Below are positions 48,701 to 59,473 of a DNA stretch of 64,000 nucleotides, one piece after another; position 1 is the first letter of the stretch, and each line of letters begins with the position of its first letter. The DNA comes from Cycas panzhihuaensis. Taxonomy: Eukaryota; Cycadophyta. Under the pieces are notes generated by a model. The model did not search any database. It worked only from the letters and a program-made list of their open reading frames with translations, and had not been told where the DNA came from. Location of the stretch: the NCBI GenBank assembly GCA_023213395.1, contig CM041465.1:176893741-176957740 (forward strand). Reading direction: 5' to 3'. Made by a program: the position numbers and the translations under genes.

Positions 48701-48909
48701 CCGCGTGATCGCTGAGGAGGAGTGATCGCCATGACCCGCCTCAATTTAGCTGCATGCTAAATTTGGAGCAGACGACGTAGACAGAAAATCAGAAAAAATA
48801 GAAAAGGGGCCAAACAGCCCCCGAAAACCAGAAAGGACAAACAGAGAGACAGCTAGGAGCCTAGATGACTGTTAGGAGACTGACTCTAACTGACTTTTGA
48901 TGATTGCAG

Positions 48910-50849
48910 GCAGTTATCGCGGTGGATAACCGCAAGAACGTCGGCATGCCCATTCTAAGTTACCTAGAGATGGCGACCCAGGAGGACAAGGCGACCCTGA
49001 AGAGATGCGGCCTGTACAAGGCCCTGAAGACCCCCCAGTTCAGACGATCGCCAGCCTGGTTGATATCGTATCACACTGGGACAGGAGGAGGCACGTATTC
49101 CACTTGCCTCAGATAAGCGACATCACGATCACCCCAGGCGATATCAGGCGGATCCTGGGGGTACCAGCGACGGGGAGACCCGTGAGACTGAGGGCGCTGT
49201 CTAGCACTGAGGCAGCACACAGGGAGGCAGCCCAGTTCCTCACGGGGATAGATAGGTGGGAGCAGAGGGGAGCTCCCCTCCAAATAGTACTCATGTCACA
49301 GATTCCTCGGGCGAGGAAACTTATACTAATATGCATTCTGTTTCAGATTTCCCAGAAATAAAACTATAGGGAGATCCCCAGAGGATGGGTGGGCCTTGTG
49401 CTGGTGAGGCCGTGAGGAGGATGGACTGGGCCACCCTAGTTGCGGCGAACCTCGTCGCCTAACTAGACACCATTAGGAGATCGGGCAGAGGAGGTTTCTC
49501 TTACAACACGCTGTTGCAATGCTGGTTTTTCGACCATTTTGCGGCAGTGGCACCGGCAGGTGGGCCATTCCCCATAGCGAGGTGGGCCCCGATGGTCCAC
49601 AGGTGGCAGACGAGACTCCGAGGTACAGAGGACCAGGCCCATGTCCGTCGGTCAGTTGACGCGACATCACTTGACCTCCTCACTCTGACAGACTACATGG
49701 CAGAGCCTTACAGAGCAGTGAGGTGGGAGAGTGATGACGGAGCAGGAGGAGCAGGAGCACCCATCGACAATGATAGTGATGATGACGATGACGATGGGGG
49801 CGACGACAGTGATGATGGGGAAGATGGGGCTATCCCATCACGACCTGCAGGAGAGGCAGGTCCATCATAGTCATCGAGGCGGCGAGACCATCCAGATCGC
49901 CATAGGAGGGCAGCCCATCGTGAGCCGCCGAGACGAAAGGCTGAGACAAGGGGGCGCAGGCTACGGATCGTGAGGAGATCCAGAGAGGTGAGGGTCGAGC
50001 CAGTCCCTACCAGTGACGAGGCACAGGTAGAGGATGTACCTGAGGATGAGGTACCTGCAGCTGGCGGCGGGCCAGGAGATGAGGATGTCACCCGAGTAGA
50101 GGATCTGGCGGCCACGGCAGGTGAGACCTCACCGTTTCCTTAGTCGTTTGACATCTAGATAGATTTTTAATTTCATTTCATTATGATATGTAGTGAGGAT
50201 GTACACTGACACATGGCATATTGCCTTGACAGGAGTTGCGGAGGTGCAGAGGCTGGTCGAGGCCATGGTGAGGGAGCTGTTCCCTCAGGTCTACGCAGAG
50301 GGGCAACCGCCCATCCAGGCGGAGGATGCACCCAAATCGGTAGGAGCCTACATGCAGGCATTCGCCCCATTGGCGAGAGCGAGAGACATCTAGGCTGCAG
50401 AGACCCAGGAGCACATGGCATTCCGGGGGCAGCTGCAGCGAGAGCTCGACATGACCAGGGGCGAGCGGGACGAGCTGCGCAGACGGGTCCAGGCCTTGGA
50501 GACACAGAGCGGGCTAGGGGGAGATGCGGGGAGTAGCACCCGCCTAGCAGTCCTAGAGGAGCACCTTAAGGCATCGGAGGAGAAGTTTAGAGCCATAGAG
50601 GAGGGTCTCCGAGGCGAGAGGGATCGCATCCAGGTCCGCTACGACCAGCTGGTGGCACAGATGGTCTCGAGGTCGAGCAGGAGCCGGACCCACATGCAGA
50701 CAGCAGCTATGACTCTGAGACGGCCTCGAGACGAGGAGAGCGAGGCAAGCAGCTCGCGGAGGCCCAGGAGGAGCCTCGCAGGGATGTGGTCCCTTGGAGA
50801 GGGATCACACGCACTGTGGATGGGACCCCAAGTGCAGTCGGCCAGATAG
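48910..50849 (+). pseudogene. Plant mobile domain (PMD) gene carried antisense in the element
   Basis: After a splice acceptor (TGATTGCAG, 48909) the frame reads LKRCGLYKAL, then, after a one-base shift near 49035-49055, SLVDIVSHWDRRRHVFHLPQ and ITITPGDIRRILGVPATGRP. This is the signature of the plant mobile domain (F-H-L-P, T-x-x-D-x-x-x-x-L-G-x-P). The C-terminal half continues MDWATLVAANLVA and SYNTLLQCWFFDHFAAV, then PIARWAPMVHRWQTR. An acidic stretch (about 49764-49845) and an arginine-rich segment follow. A 112-bp intron (50121-50232) joins frames correctly, then a coiled-coil-like tail with RGERDELRRRVQALETQ. Stops are TAA 49460 and TAG 49868 and 50391, all one C-to-T step from CAA or CAG. 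PMD proteins occur in plant silencing factors and in transposons. Function here is unknown. Confidence 0.75.
50121..50232 (+). other. Predicted spliceosomal intron in the PMD gene
   Basis: Donor CAG/GTGAGA and acceptor TTGACAG/GAG bound 112 bp of T-rich, AT-rich sequence. Removing it joins a frame with residue LAATA to VAEVQRLVEAM without a stop, while the unspliced frames do not match. An RNA intron on the plus strand fits a gene transcribed opposite to the element. Confidence 0.75.
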
Positions 50850-51436
50850 ATGAGATGTATATATATATGGTTTTGACGGGAAAGCGCGGGCCTCCAGGGG
50901 GTCATATGTAGGCTCACATGATTGTTACCCCCCTGCAATGATCCCAGCTTCCCACATGCATGAGGTATTATGACATTTTGACATATATATATACACAGGG
51001 CAATTAGAACCCCATTTTGACATGAAATGGTGTGTATCATGTATGATAGAGATAGCATGTATGGTTTACTTTTGTAAATGAATATTTTTTGTATGATGCA
51101 AATGTTTATATGTTGTAAATGTGCAGATTTTTGTTGATATATTTAGTTGCAAATATTTTGGTTGTAACTATGCATGTGTTTCCTTCCATGTATGGCTATA
51201 TGTCTAGCAGGAGCACACACATCCATCGTAAATAGAGGCGATCGAGAGGTGTGAGGCTAGAAATAGAGCGACATGCACGCCGCTGTGGGAGCATATGCGA
51301 AGGAAACGACAGGCACGAGAGGGGAGTGACGACACTCCACAGCGTTGTCCTAGTTGGGGGATGCCCAAATAGGAGGACAAAGGTTCCCAAGAGAACACGG
51401 GAACGCGGGTTCTGCGGGAGGAACCGGAAGAAGAAA
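50850..51436. other. Spacer between PMD gene end and tandem repeats
   Basis: The AT-rich half (50850-51200) with TTTTGTAAATGAATATTTTT and TGTTGTAAATG looks like a plus-strand 3' untranslated region. The rest is GC-rich without a clear gene; frames at 51196-51508 on both strands show no domain. Confidence 0.45.
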
Positions 51437-51777
51437 CATGAATCCATCTTAAATTGCCATTCAACCCGTGGTTGGGAGGAATGGAAACAATTTAAAATGG
51501 TAGTTTAGGCTCGCTTTGAGCATGAATCCATCTTAAATTGCCATTCAACCCGTGGTTGGGGGGAATGGAAACAATTTAAAATGGTAGTTTAGGCTCATTT
51601 CGGAGCATGAATCCATCTTAAATTGCCATTCAACCCGTGGTTGGGGGGAATAGAAACAATTTAAAATGGTAGTTTAGGCTCATTTCGGAGCATGAATCCA
51701 TCTTAAATTGCCATTCAACCCGTGGTTGGGGGGAATGGAAACAATTTAAAATGGTAGTTTAGGCTCGTTTCGGAGCA
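51437..51777. repeat. Four tandem 84-85-bp repeats after integrase
   Basis: Units start CATGAATCCATCTTAAATTG at 51437, 51521, 51606 and 51691, and a fifth begins CATGG at 51776. Units differ by only a few bases (GGGAGG/GGGGGG; TCGCTTTGAG/TCATTTCGGAG), so the expansion is recent. They lie directly downstream of the integrase stop in element sense. Confidence 0.95.
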
Positions 51778-51800
51778 TGGCAAGGAAAAGAGCAGAAAGA

Positions 51801-53006
51801 TCACGCGTAAAATTTCTTGAGGAACTTTCCATTAACCGCTTTCTCAAATTCCAAGCCGTCTAAGGTGGCGATCCTGTATGCGCCGTTATCAAGGCTTTCG
51901 AGAATGACGAAGGGGCCTACCCACTTGGGCCCGAATTTGGCCAAGCGATCATAAAGATACTCCAATTTGAGGACATGGTCCACGGGACACAAAGGACGAG
52001 CACGAAGACGTTTGTCGTGTGTCCTTTGCAAGCGGGCTTTTGAAGTGAGGTTCGCTTGATAAGCCGTTAAGCGCTTCTCATCTAAGGCTTCGAGGTCCAG
52101 GAGGCGAGCCTGGTGAATAGACTCCTCATCAATGAGGCCTCGAAGGGAAACCCGAAGAGAAGGGATCTCCACTTCCAATGGGAGTATCGCCTCGGTTTCG
52201 TAGACTAATGAGAATGGGGTCATTCTAGTAGCCGTGCGGATGGAAGTACGATAAGCCCATAGAGTGGAAGGGAGTTGGATATGCCAATCTCTTTGAGACT
52301 GGGCGACGGTTTTCTTCAAGATGCTGACGAGCGTTTTGTTGAAAGATTCAATTTGCCCGTTTGCTTGGGGGAAATAAGGGGATGACGTCTTATGCGAGAT
52401 CTTGAATTTCTTGCACAATTCGTCCATTTCCTTATTACATAAGGAAGTTCCATTATCCGTAATTAGGACATATGGAATCCTGAAATGACAGATAATATGC
52501 TGGTGGACGAAGGTGGCTATCATCTTCCCAGGGGTAGTGGACAGGGGGATTGCCTATGCCCATTTAGTAAAGTATTCAGTAGCAGTTAATATATATTTAT
52601 GTTATGCAGAAGATGGCGGTGATATAGCCCCAATGAGGTCTAAACCCCATTGAGAAAAAAGCCACGGAGACACGATAGGGTGCAACGCCTCGGAAGGTAA
52701 GTGAGAGACATTGGCATGCTCCTAACAACGTCGACATCTAAGGGCACAAGCGTGGGCGTCCTTGAACAAGGACGATCAGTAATAACCCATGCGAAAGATC
52801 CTTTGGGCCATGGATTGGCCCCCAAAGTGGCCCCCACAAATGCCATGGTGGCATTTGCGGAGTATTTGGTCCGCTTCGGTGGGCGACAACAAGGTGATCC
52901 CGTCGAAAGATCTCTTGTACAACACTTCATCTACGAGGAAGTATTACCTAGTAGTGGTGCAGATACGCGACCTAACCTTGTTACTGGCTTCAGGGCGATA
53001 TTCTTG
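51801..53006 (-). pseudogene. Gypsy integrase of the 16.7-kb element
   Basis: Integrase inserts the cDNA into the host genome. The N-terminal HHCC region appears near 52720-52860 (KCHHGICGGHFGG, then LRCRRC) with a TAG after the second Cys pair. The core has WGLDLIGAI (first Asp), LITDNGTS (second Asp) and, 35 residues on, GQIESFNKTL (Glu), so the D,D(35)E triad is complete. The C-terminal part reads TPFSLVYETEAILPLEVEIP and, later, KFGPKWVGPFVI. The open segment 51801-52523 is 240 codons. Further TAG or TAA codons near 52560-52650 break the core start. No chromodomain is present, as expected of the Tat/Athila group. Confidence 0.88.
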
Positions 53007-54794
53007 CTAAGATAGATATTGCACAATGTCACCATACCACTCGCTGTCGTCGAGTGGGTGAGGAGAAGCATCGTGGATAGTCATGATAGACTCGTCTGGG
53101 AAAGAGTCGTCAACAGGAACACCGCTTGCGTTGGGAATGGCAACATCAACTAATTGCTCTACTACTATCATTCCCTTCTTCGACTTCCTGTTGACAACTT
53201 GCAAGTCAAACTCTTGAAGTAGGACGGCCCAACGTCCCGCCCTACTTGTCAAATCTGAATGGGTAAGCAGGTAAAGTAAGGGATCGGATTGAACGATCAC
53301 CTTAGTTGTATTACCGAGCAAGTAATGCCAAAATTTCTTGGTCGTATGGACCAAGGAGAGGCATTCCTTTTCGGCAGGGGGATAGTTCAATTCAGCCACA
53401 ACGAGAGTGTAGCTGATGAAATAAATGGCCCTCTCGGTTCCCAAATCGTCCTCCTATGCGAGCATTGCGCCTGTGGATTCGCCGATCACGAGGTGTATAG
53501 GATGAAGGGCCTATCAAAGCGAGGAGACGCCAGCGTAGGGGCAGAAACGAGAGCTTCCTTGAGCCCTACGAAGGCCTTTTGGGTCTTGTCCGACCGCATA
53601 AAAGGGCCCTTTCTTCAATAGGTTCGTAAGAGGTTTGGTATTTATGGCAAAATCTGCTAAAAAACGCCTCAAGAAACCAAGCCTGCCTAGAAACGACTTA
53701 ATTTATCGTTGGGTCCTAGGCGGCGGCATGCCAAGGATTGCCTTGACCTTTTCCGGATCGATCTGGATTCCTTGCTGGGACACGAGGAAACCCAAGAGTT
53801 TGCCTGAAGTGACGGCAAACACGCATTTCAATGGGTTTAGACTAACATGATACTTGCGGCATCTTGCGAAGATGGCGTGCAAGTCAGAGGGATGATGGGC
53901 CCTGGAATGGGAAAGGCCCATCATATCATCCATGAAAACCTCCAACGTATCATTGATGAGGTCATAAAAGATGAAATGCATGGCTCTTTAATAGGTAGCC
54001 CCTGCATTCTTAAGACCAAAGGGCATTGCTTTGTAGGCAAAGGTACCCCATGGCGTAGTGAAGGCCGTCTTATGGCGGTCTTCAGGAGAAATCTGAATCT
54101 AGTTATAGCTGGAGAAGCCATCCATCAAGGACATAACTTCAAATCCAGTCGTGCGATCGATTATTTGATCGATGAAGGGAAGAGGAAAGTTGTCCTTAGG
54201 ACAAGCATTGTTTATGTCACGAAAATCGACACAAATACGAATGGTCCCATTCTTCTTTGCAACGGGAACGATATTCGATATCCACTTAGGGTAATCGATG
54301 GAGGAAATGAGTCCCGCCTCCAGAAGCTTCTCAACTTCCATCTTAACAGCAGTTGAAAGCTTCGGGTGAAGGGGACGCTACTTCTGATGCATGGGACGAG
54401 CGTTAGGAAAGGTCGTAAGGTTATGCGTGACGATGGAAGGGTTAATGCCCTTCATATCTGAGTAGTCCCACGCGAATACATCACGGAATTCCCAGAACAG
54501 GAGGGTGTATTCCCTCACTTTGTCAGGGGTACATTCTGCTCCTACCTTGATGACCTTGTCCGGGGCAAGGACTATGTCCTGGGTTGCCCCCATGCACATG
54601 GCATTCCCCTCCTCGAAATGGAGGGGGGCGAGATCAACCGGAAGGGAGGAAACAGAAGAGGGGATTGGGTTAGCTAATGGGGACCCAATCGCTAAGACCT
54701 TCTGGTGGCCATGCTTGTGGTGACCAGGAGGTAAACTCGGCATGGAACCAACTAAATGTTCCAGCAAAGCCTCATCGTCTTCGAAGTAGTCCAC
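53007..54794 (-). pseudogene. Gypsy reverse transcriptase and RNase H of the 16.7-kb element
   Basis: The RT starts around EFRDVFAWDYSDMKGINPSI (near 54460-54520). EVEKLLEAGLISSIDYPKWI, GTIRICVDFRDINNACPKDN and VMSLMDGFSSYN follow, then the polymerase site EVFMDDMMG near 53930. RNase H follows: its first catalytic position reads ILYTLVIGESTGAML, with Gly where the older relative has Asp (ILYTLATDKSLRAML), while AEKECL (Glu) and VQSDPLLYLL (Asp) are kept. Stops occur at several CAG- or CAA-compatible sites (after HQK, YN, TY). Downstream is directly integrase, without a second RNase H between them. Confidence 0.88.
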
Positions 54795-55332
54795 CCCATG
54801 GATGACCTGACTTCAAATAGATGAAGCGCGGGATAGCGTGGGAGCGATAGGACCGGTATGGCCTGAAAACTACCCATCATCCCTAGGAGACTCCGAGGGA
54901 GAGTCAAGGAGAGGTCCCTCATAAAAAGCAAGAGGGAAACTCTCAACATCATCACCTACGGGAGGTGATGGAACGGAAGAGCCAAGAACGGGATGATCAA
55001 CATGCGCAATGTCATATGACATGTGAAAATGACCAGGCTCTACAACAAAAGGGGCCCTAGGAGGAAGTCTATGACTAGGAGGATGCCCCGCACTAGTGCG
55101 GAGAAGCGAAACTGGGTGAGGACGGTCCTCATCCTCGTTATGGGACCCATCGTTGTTAAACACGGCGAGATATCCATAGCTCCCGACACCAATGGGGGTG
55201 AAGCACGTCAAACCAGGAGAAGAAGGTGCAGGATCTTCTTCTCAGTAAGAGGAATCGGGGATTCCAATGGAGCAAGCCGAGGCATGGTCGGAAGGGCGCT
55301 TGTTTCCCTTCGTATGGCTCAGCTTGCCCGGG
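54795..55332 (-). other. Polyprotein linker between protease and RT
   Basis: An open frame at 54870-55211 (GVGSYGYLAVFNNDGSHNED and a proline- and acid-rich tail) has a counterpart in the older element (NVGSYGYLAILSGQESDDDY near 62230-62275). It is therefore a real part of the polyprotein, but no domain is known for it. Confidence 0.5.
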
Positions 55333-56100
55333 CTAAGGCCTAGCTTGCTTTGAAGCGATCGTCACGGAGACGATTTTCATTTGTCTATTATGGACAAATT
55401 TAAGCTGCCCCCAACGGGTGGAACACACGACTCCTATTTGGTCAAGCCATGGTCGACCCAGAAGCAAGTTGTAATCCACATCAACATCGAGGACGACAAT
55501 GCCTGTGAATGATGCCTTGTCCTCAAGGGTAAGGGGTATCGAGACAGATCCTAAGGGAGTCTTCTCGGTACCGTCATAACCCTGACAACGCCATGGAACG
55601 GGTTCCAAGGCAAACACGCCAAGCTCTTGCATAATGCGCAAAGGCATGGCGTTGACGGAGGAACCGTTGTCCACGACAATTCTTCGCAACGTGCAATCAG
55701 GAGTATCTATGGTAATGGTGAAAGGGAAGTTCCATTGGTGTTCCCTTCCACTAGACGCGGGAAGATCTCTAGGATCGAAGGAGATAACGAGTTCGTAGCT
55801 TTGGGTCGTGCCAAAGGCGTGAACGGACGCGTCATTCGTTCCAAGAGCTTCTAAGAGGAGTGCTCGTTGCTTAGGGCAACTTCTCAAGACGTCCATGATG
55901 GACATCCCGGCAGCCACAGTGAGAAGCTCTTCAACTACGGAGAAGGGCTTACCCCTCCCTGTGGGTCGGGTAAGGGCTCTCCTAAAGTCGAATCAACCGG
56001 GGCGGACGGGGATGTTCTTGGGAAGTGCAGGAATCTCCGAAGGAATAGCTTCCGAAGGGGGATTGAGCTGCGAGGTAGACGCGGAGGCACTTGCTGCCTC
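55333..56100 (-). pseudogene. Aspartic protease of the 16.7-kb element
   Basis: The retropepsin-like domain that cuts the polyprotein has its active-site block at IVVDNGSSVNAMP (Asp83 counted from 55917), then WRCQGYDGTEKTPLGSVSIP and DVDYNLLLGRPWLDQIG, the usual LLGRPW motif. The frame is open from 55333 to 55917 and can be followed upstream through GRGKPFSVVEELLTVAAGMS to a QLNPPSEAIPSEI segment near 56050, apart from one TGA. In the older element the same upstream segment is continuous with the gag tail; here a one-base shift near 56085-56105 separates them. Confidence 0.88.
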
Positions 56101-58345
56101 CTTCCCGGGTTAACGCGTAAAGAGGAGTGGTCTCAAGCATTTGGATCACCTTCTTTCCCTTGTTACAGGACCGCGAAGGTGATGGAGCACGGCGGTCAGG
56201 GGAGCGTGAAGGGGAAGGTGACCTTCGCGCACCCTTCCCTCTACCATGTGAAGGGCAAGAATCAGGAGACCTATCCCGATTCTGATTGTTCCTTTGCTGA
56301 ACAACGTGACCACATTCCCCATGTTTGGGAAACGGGTCTCTATGAACGAGCTGATCGAGGTTAGGCCTCGATGCTCGCCTAGGGGACGAATCACGTGGCA
56401 GGGCGTTGCGTGGGTACTGTGCCTGGCAACGCACATAGTCATGAAAACACTCCCCGTGAATGGAATACCATCTCTTCTCAAGGGGAGGATTGGTCCTCCT
56501 TGCTTGAGAAGGCTGGGTGTTACCCCCTTTGGGGGGTATCGCACGAGAAGCTTGTTGAATAGGTTTATGGGAGGTTGGCGACGAAGGAGGCTGGAGTTTT
56601 AATTCCTTCAACATTCGCTCAAATGAGCGAATAGCGGATGTGAGGGGATCTAGGGTCCTCTCAGTCAGATGAGAGGTGGACCTAGGGGGCTACGAAGGTT
56701 TGGCTTCCTTCACGGGTGGAGGTGCCTTACGACATTGCGAGGGCTTAGGAGGTTTCTTGAGTCTAGCTTCGATCTCAATGGCCTCCAACACCAAACACCT
56801 CGTGATCGCATAGTCACATGTGGTTGCCCCAATCTTGAGGACTTCCACATGCACTTCAGGGCGAAGTGCGTTGACGAAGAGATCTCGCTTCAACTCTTCA
56901 GGCAACGTGGCCTTGGTAGAGTGAAGAAGATCGTGAAAGCGTCACACAAAGTCATGATTCATCTCGTCGTGACCTTGTTTAAGCGACATAAGCGCTTTCA
57001 TTCCGTTTTCAAATGGATGGGCTACGTCAAAATAGTTGACGAACTCATCCACCAATTGCTGGAATGAGGAAATCGAATGAGCGGGAAGCCGGTAAAACCA
57101 CTTAAGGGCGTCACCCTATAAGGACCACAGAAAAAGCTTCATAAGGATATGGTCGTAAGCCCAATAATCGATGCACGCCATAGAGAAACTGCGTACATGC
57201 TCAGTTGGGTCTTGCGACGAAGTTCCATCAAATTTGGGAACTTCAGGAGGGTGAGGCGGCAGGTTGGTCCTTAGCGCCTCAACAGATAATGGCATTGACC
57301 TATAGTCCATGAAAGAACATGTCCTCACTTGGGCTAATGGATTGATGACCGGCAAAGGAATGGATGGGGGAAGTAGGCCCATCCCTCCTTGGGGAAACAC
57401 CCCTTGTTGGAAAGGGGGTTGCGGGTAAACGCTCTGGAAAGGAGGTATGCTCCCTTGCGACGACGCGGCAATGAGAGTTGCACTAGCTGACGGAAACGAA
57501 GGGTGAGGGACCGGGTTTTACCCATATGGGCCACCCGTAGGTGGCGCAACTCCATATGGGTGCAACGGGTCCACCCCATAAATAGGAAGATGGTTTCCCC
57601 TAGCTTGCCCCCAAGGTTAAGACGTGTAACCTGGGGGCACGTAAAGGGAAGGACCACCAGCAGAGTTTTGAACATATGTAGGAGTGGGTCCTACATAGTT
57701 GACAGCAGCAGCATTAGTAGGACCTCGAGGCCTACTAGGGAACGCATGTGCTACTTTCGAAGGCGGCGCATGTGTTTGGCTCAGAAATGGCATGCTAACC
57801 CCGAGTTGGGGAAAGGACACGCCACGAACGGGTCCTGAAGAAGTAGGACCACGACTAGAAGTAGGCAGCGCAACGCTTGTCCTGGGAGCCAGGGCAGACA
57901 CGGCATAGGACGAGTGCACGCAGGCAGAAGCATCAATCGTTGTAGAAGGCACATGGATGGATGAGGAAGATGCTACATTGCACAATACTTCTTCAAACCA
58001 CCTAGGATGCGGCTGGCGGTGAGTTGTTCGGAAGTACTCGCTAATTGCTTCGACTACGTCGGCGGGAGGGGTAACCTCATAGCCATACGAAGTCAACGGG
58101 ATCTCAAAAGTAGGGGATCCCTCAGGACGCTCCTCGTAAGGCTCACCAGTGGGGTGGTGAGTCTCGTGAGGGGCCGAATCTTCCGCTGCATGAGCGGAAG
58201 GATGAAAGTCAGTAGGATGGAATTGGTCATCTGGATAGTAGATGGAATCATCGCCCCCATGGGCGGATTCCGGAGTAGATGCAGGGAACTCTTGAGTTTC
58301 TGAAGTCATGGCATGGTAGGCCCAATCAGACGGGTAACCTTCCAT
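56101..58345 (-). pseudogene. Gag of the 16.7-kb element
   Basis: I start gag at ATG 58345 (MEGYPSDWAYHAM); a longer frame goes back to 58408 only with a non-ATG start. The N-terminal 240 codons are rich in Pro, Ser and His. The retrotransposon gag capsid domain is at 56690-57400: VPKFDGTSSQDPTEHVRSF, GDALKWFYRLPAHSISSFQQ, FVNYFDVAHPFENGMKALM and EELKRDLFVNALRPEV. The C-terminal part (55982-56614) is basic, with a zinc-knuckle-like SIHGECFHDYVRC in which the first Cys position is Tyr. Stops lie at 57617-57619 (TAA), near 57520 (TAA), 57117-57119 (TAG) and 56942-56944 (TGA); all fit C-to-T decay. Confidence 0.85.
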
Positions 58346-58599
58346 TGTCGAATCGGGGTTCGATGACGGAAGGGAACGAGGTGATTGGTCCTCTAACAAC
58401 GGTGGCAAACCTCACAAGCGACGCGAGAAACGTCGCATGCAATGCCTTTGCGAGCGTTATTAGAAGAAACAGAAAAGGAAAGAATGAAAGTGAAGCGTGC
58501 ACGTTGGGGGTTGCCCAACTGAAAACACGAAATACGAAACTACCTAGAGGCAAGAACACTGACAAGGAGGGGAAGTGAATTTAGCTTCCTTACTGGTAG

Positions 58600-58617
58600 T
58601 CCCCAATATGGTCGCCA
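58600..58617 (-). other. Primer-binding site of the 16.7-kb element
   Basis: Read on the minus strand, TGGCGACCATATTGGGGA follows the 5' LTR after one C. The first five and last five bases match the tRNA-Asp-type site TGGCGCCGTTGCCGGGGA, but the middle does not, so the primer tRNA is unassigned. The same central ACCATATTGGGGA occurs at 37988-38005. Confidence 0.7.
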
Positions 58618-58618
58618 G

Positions 58619-59441
58619 TGAAACGTTCGCTACGGGGCGGCGATCCTACATCTAGCAAACAGATATAAGAATGCACTATGTTAACTAAGCTAGACAGCGA
58701 GGACCTCACCTCGCAGGACGTCCGTGCGCCGGAGCGCGGGTTCGGGACTGCAAGGTGCCTGGTTGCTTCCAGGTAGCCGTGCAAAAATAAGGCCTTCCTA
58801 CCCTTCGGATGGCTGGGAAGGAGAGGGAATGCCTTGCGCGCTGCATCTTCTCAAGGCAATGAGAAGGTAACGAAGAAAGGGGCAACTAATCCTAATGTGC
58901 AAGCAAACATGGAAAAAGGTACGACAGGAGGAAGGCTCGGATACGAAGTAAGCAGCTATCTATGCTATGCTATGTAAAGCAGGAAATAATGTAGAAAAAA
59001 GATGAATGCTTTTCCTTTTATCCTTTATGTTCTTTTACCATTCCCTATCTATTCAGACAAATGCATGAAAAGGAAATAACGAAAAATGGGACATACAGGA
59101 AGCAAGGGGAATACCTGGATCTGGCGCTTGGATGGAGGTACGGCTTGTCTCTCTAAATCTTGCTCCTTCTTTCTCAGTTCTTCGCGCATGCAACGCTGAT
59201 CGGTAGTGGTTGCCGGATGCGATGGAAGAGGGATTCACTTACCTCCCCTTGAACATGCAAAAGCAACTAAAACAGAAAGAAACGAAAGAAAGCTTGAAAC
59301 TAAAGGTAGAGAGGTACCACATGGGGAACTAACCTGCAATGGGCCCGTCCCACGTGTCACTCCACCAATGCGCGATCCTGCAAACAAGCAAGAAGGACAC
59401 CTTCCTCTCGGGAGAGAGGGCACAAGATATGCCAAGAAATG

Positions 59442-59473
<32 letters not shown>

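Noticed and set aside
49708-50629. Minus-strand Ser- and Pro-rich frames opposite the PMD gene
   Set aside because: They are antisense shadows of the acidic and arginine-rich PMD coding sequence, which has a domain and a working intron on the plus strand.
55212-56100. Programmed frameshift or intron between gag, protease and RT (three different frames in the 16.7-kb element)
   Set aside because: In the older relative the gag-tail and protease segments lie in one frame, so the shift near 56085-56105 is better explained as a private indel. No convincing splice pair was seen between protease and RT.
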